The notes below the pieces were generated by a model that was not told where the DNA came from, made no database searches, and was given only the letters and a program-made list of their open reading frames with translations. From assembly GCA_051880495.1 (NCBI GenBank), contig JBJEOB010000051.1:3021-67020 (forward strand): a stretch of DNA of 64,000 nt, in the 5' to 3' direction. Both the position numbers and the translations under genes were made by a program. The stretch comes from MGBC120314 sp051880495. GTDB lineage: Bacteria > Bacillota > Clostridia > Lachnospirales > Lachnospiraceae. Below are positions 58,359 to 64,000 of this stretch, one piece after another (position 1 is the first letter of the stretch; each line of letters starts with the position of its first letter).

Positions 58359-60548
58359 TTACAAATGCAATACCCTGTCCCTGATTTCCTGGGTTCTTCC
58401 CTGATTCCAGAACTGAGTTCCGATATAACCGCACGTTCTTCTCGCAACAAAAAGATTATTCTGGTCACGGTTACCGCAATTCGGGCACTCCCACTGAAGT
58501 TTTCCTGCATCATCGGCTACAATCTTAATTTCGCCGTCAAAACCGCACTTCTCGCAGTAATCACTCTTAGTGTTTAATTCTGCGTACAGAATATTTTCAT
58601 AAATGTATTTCATTACTTCAAGAACTGCCTCAATGTTATTTTGAAGGTTAGGCACCTCAACATAACTGATTGCGCCGCCCGGAGATAATTTCTGGAACTC
58701 GGATTCAAATTTTATCTTGCTGAATGCATCTATTTTTTCTGTCACATGAACATGATAGCTGTTAGTAATATAATTCTTATCCGTTACACCCGGGATAATG
58801 CCAAATCTCTTCTGAAGGCACTTGGCAAATTTATATGTTGTTGATTCCATCGGTGTTCCGTACACTGAATAACTGATGTGCTCTGCTTCCTTCCACTGTG
58901 CACATTTATCATTAAGCTTCTGCATAACTGCAAGCGCAAATTCTTTTCCTTCAGGCGAAGTATGACTCTTTCCCAGCATTCGCACGCACATTTCGCATAT
59001 GCCTACATAACCGAGCGATATTGTCGAATAACCGTCATACAAAAGCTTATCTATTTTTTCGCCTTTCTTAAGACGTGCCAGCGCACCATGCTGCCAGAGG
59101 ATAGGAGCGACATCCGAAGTCGTTCCGAGCAGTCTTTCGTGGCGGCATCTTAAAGCCCTGTGGCACAGCTCGAGTCTTTCCTCAAGTATCTCCCAGAACT
59201 TGTCCATATCACCATACGACGAACATGCAACATCAACCAGGTTAATCGTAACGACACCCTGATTAAATCTGCCATAGTATTTTCTCTTGCCATCCGGCAT
59301 TCTCTGTCCGTCCTCAACCGTAAGAAATGAACGGCAGCCCATACACGGATATACATCACCTTTTTTAAGCTCACGCATCACTTTTGCAGAAATGTAGTCC
59401 GGAACCATGCGTTTTGCCGTACATTTTGCCGCAAGCTCAGTCAGATACCAGTATTTTGAATCAGGTGTGATATTATCCTCATCAAGGACATATATAAGTT
59501 TAGGGAACGCAGGCGTAATCCAGATACCCTTTTCATTTTTGACTCCCTTGGTTCTCTGAACAAGCACTTCCTCTATAATCATTGCAAGGTCATCCCTGGT
59601 CTGACCTTCCGGCACCTCATCAAGATACATAAACATCGTCACAAACGGTGCCTGTCCGTTACATGTCATTAGTGTTATAAGCTGATACTGAATCGTCTGT
59701 ATTCCGCTCTTTACTTCTGCACGAAGCCTCTTTTCAGTTATCTTATCTATAATTGTATCATCGAGCGGTTCGCCACATTCTGTTCGCTCCTCAATTACCG
59801 AATTACGGATTTTCTGTCTGCTCACGTCCACAAACGGTGCCAGATGTGACAGCGTTATTGACTGTCCGCCATACTGGTTGCTTGCCACCTGTGCAACTAT
59901 CTGTGTTGTTACATTACATGCAGTAAAAAAACTATGTGGTTTATCAATCTGGGTCTCGCTGATTACCGTTCCGTTCTGAAGCATGTCTTCGAGGTCTACA
60001 AGATCGCAGTTATGCTCCTTCTGGGCAAAATAATCTGCATCATGAAAATGAATAAGTCCCTGTTCATGTGCTTCTACAATGTCAGCAGGAAGAAGCATCC
60101 TTTTTGTAAGATCCTTGCTTACCTCACCGGCCATGTAATCTCTCTGTGTCGAGTTGATGGCAGGATTCTTATTGGAATTTTCCTGATTTACTTCTTCATT
60201 AATATTGTCAATAAGTGCAAGAATACCATTGTCTGTTGTGTTTGACTTACGGGCAAGTTCTCTCTTATAGCGGTAACGAACATACTTCTGGGCAACCTCA
60301 TACCCACGCATCTCCATGATACCGGTTTCAACCATATCCTGAATATCTTCAACATGTACGGCGTGAGACATTGCTTCAATCTGTTTTGCAACATTTTCTG
60401 AAATTGCTTTAATCTGATACTCATTCATCCTGTGAATGTTGTCAACCTCATTATTAGCCGCTTCAATGGCATTGCTAATCTTTGAAAGGTCAAAAAGAAC
60501 TTCTTCTCCATTTCTCTTAATAACATTTGTTTTAACTTCTGTATTCAT
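58359..60548 (-). CDS. nrdD: anaerobic (class III) ribonucleoside-triphosphate reductase
   Basis: A protein of 729 residues. The N-terminal ATP-cone (about 5-95, VIKRNGEEVLFDLSKISNAI) gives allosteric control. The large barrel carries the substrate cysteines (CMGCRSFL, EICEMC region), the C-terminal zinc site uses CEKCGFDG and CPNCGNRD, and the glycyl radical site is RRTCGYIGTQFW. It reduces ribonucleotides to deoxyribonucleotides without oxygen. It needs the radical-SAM activase NrdG, which is not adjacent here. Two NrdR boxes and a clear promoter lie upstream. GGGGAA is 6 nt before the ATG. Confidence 0.95.
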   Translation of the reverse strand: MNTEVKTNVIKRNGEEVLFDLSKISNAIEAANNEVDNIHRMNEYQIKAISENVAKQIEAMSHAVHVEDIQDMVETGIMEMRGYEVAQKYVRYRYKRELARKSNTTDNGILALIDNINEEVNQENSNKNPAINSTQRDYMAGEVSKDLTKRMLLPADIVEAHEQGLIHFHDADYFAQKEHNCDLVDLEDMLQNGTVISETQIDKPHSFFTACNVTTQIVAQVASNQYGGQSITLSHLAPFVDVSRQKIRNSVIEERTECGEPLDDTIIDKITEKRLRAEVKSGIQTIQYQLITLMTCNGQAPFVTMFMYLDEVPEGQTRDDLAMIIEEVLVQRTKGVKNEKGIWITPAFPKLIYVLDEDNITPDSKYWYLTELAAKCTAKRMVPDYISAKVMRELKKGDVYPCMGCRSFLTVEDGQRMPDGKRKYYGRFNQGVVTINLVDVACSSYGDMDKFWEILEERLELCHRALRCRHERLLGTTSDVAPILWQHGALARLKKGEKIDKLLYDGYSTISLGYVGICEMCVRMLGKSHTSPEGKEFALAVMQKLNDKCAQWKEAEHISYSVYGTPMESTTYKFAKCLQKRFGIIPGVTDKNYITNSYHVHVTEKIDAFSKIKFESEFQKLSPGGAISYVEVPNLQNNIEAVLEVMKYIYENILYAELNTKSDYCEKCGFDGEIKIVADDAGKLQWECPNCGNRDQNNLFVARRTCGYIGTQFWNQGRTQEIRDRVLHL

Positions 60549-60563
60549 TGCACATTCCCCACA

Positions 60564-60611
60564 TTACAATATTTTGTGTTGTTTTTTAATTACGAACACG
60601 ATATCTTGTGT
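60564..60611 (-). promoter_or_regulatory. pair of NrdR boxes upstream of nrdD
   Basis: ACACGATATCTTGTGT (60596-60611) and TTACAATATTTTGTGT (60564-60579) match the 16-bp NrdR-box consensus and start exactly 32 bp apart, three helical turns, as known NrdR pairs do. They lie at and just after the predicted transcription start, so NrdR with dATP/ATP bound would block nrdD. Confidence 0.85.
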
Positions 60612-60612
60612 T

Positions 60613-60641
60613 ATTATAATATATCTTTTATGTCATGTAAA
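60613..60641 (-). promoter_or_regulatory. nrdD promoter
   Basis: TTTACA (60636-60641, minus strand), a 17-bp spacer and a perfect TATAAT (60613-60618). The first NrdR box begins 2 bp after the -10 element. Confidence 0.75.
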
Positions 60642-60661
60642 GTGGATTTCAATATGTTTTT

Positions 60662-60872
60662 AATAAAAAAACAACATGGGGTGTCAAAAGCTCATTATCA
60701 AAGACCTGAATGGCAAAATGCACAAATAAAGTTGTTTAAATGACTTTTGCGCTGTGGAGATGAGATGCTCATCGGAACGATTAGCGCAACGGAATGCAAA
60801 CAACTTTATTTGCGCATTTTGCCAGGTTATGAAGTTAAAATAAGCTTTTGACACCCCATGTTGTTTTTTATT
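60662..60872. repeat. DegV-linked palindromic repeat, copy 2
   Basis: This element of about 210 bp has near-perfect 30-bp terminal inverted repeats: AACAACATGGGGTGTCAAAAGC at the left (from about 60670) and its complement at 60843-60865. A second arm pair, GGCAAAATGCACAAATAAAGTTGTTT and its complement, lies within, and inside that CGCTGTGGAGATGAG faces CTCATCGGAACGATTAGCG. It folds as one long hairpin and ends in TTTTTTATT, so it can also terminate the second degV gene, whose stop it touches. The core matches copy 1 on the opposite strand. Confidence 0.8.
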
Positions 60873-61743
60873 AAATTCGCACCTTACCGTAATGTACGAG
60901 TGCAAACATGTCCGGACCGGTATGTGCACCGATTATCGGACTCAGCATTGTGATTCTTACAGTAAGATTTGGATGAATTTCTAACACCATTTCCTTTAAC
61001 TTTTGTGCAAATTCTTTACAGTCTGCACAGCAGATATATACAACATCTCCAAGACTTTCATCAAAATTATCATTGAACTGGTCAATAATAAACTTAAGTG
61101 CAAGCTTATCTCCCCTCTTCTTTGCGATTGTGTCCAGCTTTCCCGCACCATTAATTGTGAGTATAGGCTTTATATTAAGTGCCGTTCCCATAACCGCTGT
61201 TGCAGCCGAAATTCTTCCGCCACGCTTTAAATACATAAGGTCTTCGACTTTAAACCAATAATTAACCTTATTGGCATTTTCGCGAAGCCATGCTGCATTT
61301 TCAGAAAGACTCATTCCATTTTCACGATTAAGACATGCTGACTCTGTCAGAAGTCCCATTCCTCCGGTTGCCCCGAGACTGTCAACGACCTCAATATTAA
61401 CTTCACCATATGATTCTTTAAGATTCTCCACAGCCATAAGTGCTGACTCATAAGTATTGCTGAGACCACTTGACAGTGAAATATAAATAATTGATTTTTT
61501 CTCCTTAACATATGGTTCAAAAACATCAATATAATGAAAAGGTGTTATCTGGCTTGTTCTTGTTGAGACCGTCTGCCTTAGCTTATCGTAATAATTATGC
61601 ATCATCTCGTCACTCTCAGGAGCCGTACAGTGAAATGTCTCATCCCCAAGCATATATTCCATAGGAACAAATTTCACATTATGTTCTCTGGCAAAATCCA
61701 TATCAATATCTATCGATACATCTGCAAATATTTCGTAATCCAT
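60871..61743 (-). CDS. DegV-family fatty-acid-binding protein, second copy
   Basis: A protein of 290 residues with the DegV fold: N-terminal EIFADVSIDID, TSQITPFHY, LSSGLSNTYESALMAV, VDSLGATGGMG and C-terminal GAHTGPDMFALVHYG. The sequence is clearly diverged from the copy at 49420, so they probably bind different fatty acids. AAAGGAAG is about 6 nt before the ATG at 61743; the longer frame to 61827 crosses the promoter region. It is divergent from a TetR regulator, a common arrangement in which the regulator controls the lipid-binding gene. Confidence 0.88.
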   Translation of the reverse strand: MDYEIFADVSIDIDMDFAREHNVKFVPMEYMLGDETFHCTAPESDEMMHNYYDKLRQTVSTRTSQITPFHYIDVFEPYVKEKKSIIYISLSSGLSNTYESALMAVENLKESYGEVNIEVVDSLGATGGMGLLTESACLNRENGMSLSENAAWLRENANKVNYWFKVEDLMYLKRGGRISAATAVMGTALNIKPILTINGAGKLDTIAKKRGDKLALKFIIDQFNDNFDESLGDVVYICCADCKEFAQKLKEMVLEIHPNLTVRITMLSPIIGAHTGPDMFALVHYGKVRI

Positions 61744-61841
61744 TCTTTTACTTCCTTTCAAGGATATTTGTTGATTTATCCACATATGAGTATTATACTT
61801 ACAAATATATTTGAATACAATTACCAATAAAATCGTATTTA

Positions 61842-61853
61842 TTGAATATTCAA
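61842..61853. promoter_or_regulatory. palindrome between degV and tetR, probable TetR operator
   Basis: TTGAATATTCAA is a perfect 12-bp palindrome 28 bp before the tetR ATG. TCAACAAAT (61850-61858) also has an inverted match, ATTTGTTGA, at 61766-61774 on the degV side. The TetR protein may bind here and control both genes. Confidence 0.5.
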
Positions 61854-61880
61854 CAAATAATACAAAAATGGGGAATTAAT

Positions 61881-62456
61881 ATGGACAGACGGATTGAAAA
61901 AACAAAGAATGCAATACAGGAAGCATATTTCAAATTATTAATGAATGGAAATAAGGATAAGATTTCAATTACACAGATTGCAAATGAAGCCAACATAGAC
62001 CGTAAGACTTTCTATCTGCACTACACATGTGTTGAGGACATAATCAAGGAATTTGCATTAGACCGGATACAGGAACTTAAAGAACTGCTTGTTAAAGAAA
62101 ATTTTTCCAAGGAATCATTCAGCGTACTGCGATTCTTTGAACTTCTGAACCAGATTGTTGAACGACACCTTGGAATTTTTCATTTTATTTCAATTAATAA
62201 AACCTACGCTTTCTTTTTTGACCAGCTAAAGGAAATGTTAATAAACATCATAGCAGAAACCTATCAGGGTTATTTTGACTTTTCCGAAACAAAGCTCAGG
62301 ATGTATGCCGACTTCTATATTGCCGGAATCATTTCCGTATATATCCGCTGGATAAGCAGCGGCTTCCCTATCACCATGACCGAGCTTGCCGAGCTTGTCA
62401 GCACTGCATCTTTCGGTGGTCTTAAGGGACTTATGGAAGGGCAGGTTGCCAGATAA
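61881..62456 (+). CDS. TetR-family transcriptional regulator
   Basis: A protein of 191 residues. N-terminal TetR HTH (KTKNAIQEAYFKLL, then SITQIANEANIDRKTFYLHYTCVEDII). The C-terminal helical ligand-binding part (FYIAGIISVYIRWISSGFPI) resembles the TetR_C_33-like group found in Firmicutes. GGGGAA is about 6 nt before the ATG at 61881; the longer frame from 61842 starts inside the operator region. It probably represses the divergent degV gene and itself, perhaps sensing an acyl compound. Its stop codon touches the stop of the convergent exchanger gene. Confidence 0.88.
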   Translation: MDRRIEKTKNAIQEAYFKLLMNGNKDKISITQIANEANIDRKTFYLHYTCVEDIIKEFALDRIQELKELLVKENFSKESFSVLRFFELLNQIVERHLGIFHFISINKTYAFFFDQLKEMLINIIAETYQGYFDFSETKLRMYADFYIAGIISVYIRWISSGFPITMTELAELVSTASFGGLKGLMEGQVAR

Positions 62457-63398
62457 TTATCTTATACAGATATATACCATATATGCCGCATACATCAGCA
62501 CCATAACCGCGCCCTCGGAGCGGATTATTTTATTGTTAGACCATGCCATGGCCCACACAATTACGCTCATTACAATCAGCACAATAATATCAATTACATT
62601 TTCCATGATAAATGCAACCGGACTGATTGTCGCAGCCACACCAAGAACAAGCAGTATATTAAAAATGTTGGAACCAATTACATTTCCTACTGCCATATCA
62701 ACTTCATTCTTCTTTGCGGCAACTACTGAAGTTACCAGTTCAGGAAGACTTGTTCCAAGCGCTACTATCGTAAGACCTATGAGATTCTGGCTCAGGCCAA
62801 ATCCCGAAGCAATCACCGTTGCACCTTTTACGACGAAATCACCGCCAAATTTAATGGCAGCCGCACCGCCTACTATAAATAAAATACATTTCCATACGGG
62901 AAGAATCTTATATTCTTCATCATCTGCCTGACTGCGCGCCTTAAGTGCAGAATAAATCATATATCCAAGATATGCTGCAAAAATGACCAACAGGATGATA
63001 CCTTCAACACGTCCAAGCACCATACCCATATAACCAAATGCCATCAAAATAATCGCACATATTACCGAGAAAGGGAACTCCTTCTTAAGTGTATCCCTTG
63101 AAACTGCAAGTGGCGCAAATAACGCACATACGCCGCACACTACCATCAGGTTAAATATATTAGAGCCTACCGCATTACTGACCGCGAGAGCATTATTGTT
63201 GCTTATCGAAGCAGTTACACTTACCGCACATTCCGGCAGGCTTGTACCCATCGCAACTATCGTAAGACCTATAATCATTGACGGTACACGAAGCCGCTTA
63301 GCCACTGACGAGCTGCCATCAACAAAAAAGTCAGCTCCCTTGATAAGCAAAACAAATCCTGCAACCAAAACGACTACTGCAATTAACATTTCCTTCAT
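62457..63398 (-). CDS. Na+/Ca2+-type cation exchanger (CaCA family, YrbG-like)
   Basis: A protein of 313 residues with about ten membrane helices in two homologous halves. Each half has the cation-binding alpha repeat: AMGTSLPECAVS plus GSNIFNLMVV, and ALGTSLPELVTS plus GSNIFNILLV. It exchanges a divalent cation for Na+ or H+. A probable manganese riboswitch in its leader suggests that the real cargo includes Mn2+. AGGAG is 8 nt before the ATG at 63398; the open frame upstream to 63512 runs through the terminator and is rejected. Confidence 0.9.
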   Translation of the reverse strand: MKEMLIAVVVLVAGFVLLIKGADFFVDGSSSVAKRLRVPSMIIGLTIVAMGTSLPECAVSVTASISNNNALAVSNAVGSNIFNLMVVCGVCALFAPLAVSRDTLKKEFPFSVICAIILMAFGYMGMVLGRVEGIILLVIFAAYLGYMIYSALKARSQADDEEYKILPVWKCILFIVGGAAAIKFGGDFVVKGATVIASGFGLSQNLIGLTIVALGTSLPELVTSVVAAKKNEVDMAVGNVIGSNIFNILLVLGVAATISPVAFIMENVIDIIVLIVMSVIVWAMAWSNNKIIRSEGAVMVLMYAAYMVYICIR

Positions 63399-63423
63399 AA
63401 ACCATTCTCCTTTTGTTTTTTTA

Positions 63424-63452
63424 ACAGAGAAATTGCGGTGCAATTTCCTATT
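63424..63452. repeat. REP-like palindrome, copy C
   Basis: CAGAGAAATTGC-GGT-GCAATTTCCTATTA, the same family as copies A, B and D. It lies 26 bp before the exchanger ATG, in the mRNA leader after the riboswitch terminator. Confidence 0.65.
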
Positions 63453-63497
63453 AGGACTTGGCAAAATAAGCTTTTTACACCCGAGTCCTATTAAAAA

Positions 63498-63535
63498 AGA
63501 CCCATTGAACAACCTTTTAAGTTGTCCATGAGTCT
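63498..63535 (-). terminator. riboswitch-controlled terminator of the exchanger gene
   Basis: On the minus strand AGACTCATGGACAACTT pairs with GGTTGTTCAATGGGTCT and is followed by TTTTTTAATAG. Its left arm includes the GAGACTC that closes the upstream aptamer, so the two folds exclude each other. Confidence 0.8.
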
Positions 63536-63615
63536 CATCGTTTACAGAAATACCGGGTTTACACCGTTATGTCGATATATCTACGTCATATCTGACGCCG
63601 ACTACTCCCTCGAGG
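63530..63615 (-). promoter_or_regulatory. probable yybP-ykoY (manganese) riboswitch aptamer
   Basis: Minus-strand RNA fits the yybP-ykoY plan. It opens with GAGGGAGUAG (family 5' block GGGGAGUAG) and closes with GAUGAGACUC (family block AGACC), with GAG/CUC as P1. A CGUC-AGAUAU-GACG hairpin follows the 5' block. The next arm AGAUAUA/UAUUUCU encloses UCGACA on one side and CCGG on the other, capped by GGU-GUAA-ACC with a GNRA loop, as in the known Mn2+-binding arm. Metal binding should hold P1 and free the gene from the overlapping terminator, an ON switch. I matched this from memory of the family, not a covariance search. Confidence 0.7.
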
Positions 63616-63628
63616 GAACTTTTTATAA

Positions 63629-63658
63629 GATAGAGAAACTGCAATGCAATTTCCTATG
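63629..63658. repeat. REP-like palindrome, copy D
   Basis: GATAGAGAAACTGC-AAT-GCAATTTCCTATGA, one mismatch in the stem. It lies just upstream of the riboswitch, so copies C and D flank the exchanger leader. Confidence 0.65.
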
Positions 63659-63716
63659 AGATAAAATATATCATAACATGATTTTTATTGCAATGTTTTT
63701 TTGAAGATAGTTGCTG

Positions 63717-64000
63717 TTATTGCTTTTCCATCATTTTCATATATTTTTCCTTGTCTTCCTCCGGAATTCCCAACATTTTCATAGCATCCAGCATGGAAAC
63801 CTTCGTGTTCTGAATGAGGTTTCGGATACTGCTCACCACGCCCTGTCCTCGTCCTATCTCAATTCCCTGACCGCGTCCTATCTCAATTCCCTGTCCACGT
63901 CCAATTTCAATTCCCTGCTCAATCCCAAGCTCTCTTTCGTCCTGACGGATAAGCTTCATCTCGCGTTCTTCATCATATTCATATATGCTCATTTTGATCA
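63717..64000 (-). CDS. Rpn-family (PD-(D/E)XK) nuclease/transposase-like protein, 5' end outside window
   Basis: The minus-strand frame is open to the right edge, so the ATG at 63992 is probably internal. The visible part, MSIYEYDEEREMKLIRQDE, then three GIEIGRGQ repeats and a helical tail (SMLDAMKMLGIPEEDKEKYM), is the typical C-terminus of Rpn/YhgA-like recombination-promoting nucleases, which end in variable EGxEGx repeats. The catalytic PD-(D/E)XK domain would lie beyond the window. Three 24-bp direct repeats (63841-63912) encode the GIEIGRGQ units. Confidence 0.7.
   Translation of the reverse strand, partial: IKMSIYEYDEEREMKLIRQDERELGIEQGIEIGRGQGIEIGRGQGIEIGRGQGVVSSIRNLIQNTKVSMLDAMKMLGIPEEDKEKYMKMMEKQ

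Noticed and set aside
61776..61784. Perfect DnaA box TTATCCACA
   Set aside because: Only one copy, in a gene-control region, with no cluster and no dnaA/dnaN genes, so it is not an origin.

Overview
This window looks like a chromosomal segment of a low-GC anaerobic Firmicute, most probably a Lachnospiraceae member close to Lachnospira/Eubacterium eligens. The placement is inferred from gene content and codon style, not from a search. Supporting signs are an oxygen-sensitive class III ribonucleotide reductase, meso-DAP dehydrogenase, ATP-type PEP carboxykinase, strong AGGAGG-type ribosome sites, TTGACA/TATAAT promoters and many short rho-independent terminators. No rRNA, tRNA, CRISPR array or intact insertion sequence was seen.

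Positions 1-6900 are accessory and partly decayed. They hold an EF-hand protein cut by the left edge, an XRE regulator, a HEPN/MNT toxin-antitoxin pair whose MNT protein carries an extra DNA-binding domain, an unknown gene, a 32-bp-period iteron array, an N-terminally truncated acetyltransferase, an XRE gene broken by one in-frame stop, and a two-gene locus of unrecognised helical or coiled-coil proteins. Positions 6950-20430 are one almost continuous minus-strand block. In transcription order it encodes NAD synthetase, an XRE-cupin regulator, the spermidine/putrescine transporter potABCD, a GlgX-like protein that has lost its GH13 catalytic residues, a TraX-like membrane protein, a response regulator with a hybrid histidine kinase, and an AraC/GyrI regulator.

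Positions 20500-36300 hold an Asn/Gly/Thr-rich lipoprotein, trpS, a MerR-YbjQ operon with a textbook 19-bp-spacer MerR promoter, a TPR/DUF4037/DUF4125 protein, pckA, a 1297-residue membrane beta-propeller/HD-GYP/receiver protein, a DapL-like aminotransferase, a chemoreceptor, citrate synthase and a VanZ-like protein. Positions 36300-49300 hold a 200-bp inverted repeat, a rhomboid protease, a calcium-type P-ATPase, an orphan TRAP solute-binding lipoprotein next to a chemoreceptor, a rhodanese-TtcA fusion, cysK and cysE, TcdA, Ddh and an MGT glycosyltransferase.

Positions 49400-64000 hold two DegV genes, each followed by a copy of the same palindromic repeat. Between them lies a probable seven-gene envelope operon: transglutaminase, Asp/Glu racemase, DltA-, DltC- and DltB-like proteins, an SGNH protein and a lipoprotein. 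Then come a HAD phosphatase, nrdD with two NrdR boxes, a TetR regulator, and a Na+/Ca2+-type exchanger preceded by a probable yybP-ykoY manganese riboswitch. The window ends in an Rpn-family gene cut by the right edge.

The best leads are the riboswitch-exchanger pair, the catalytically dead GlgX homologue, the DegV-linked palindromes, the racemase-coupled Dlt-like operon, the 200-bp cruciform, and the repressor loci with dyads inside the promoter spacer.
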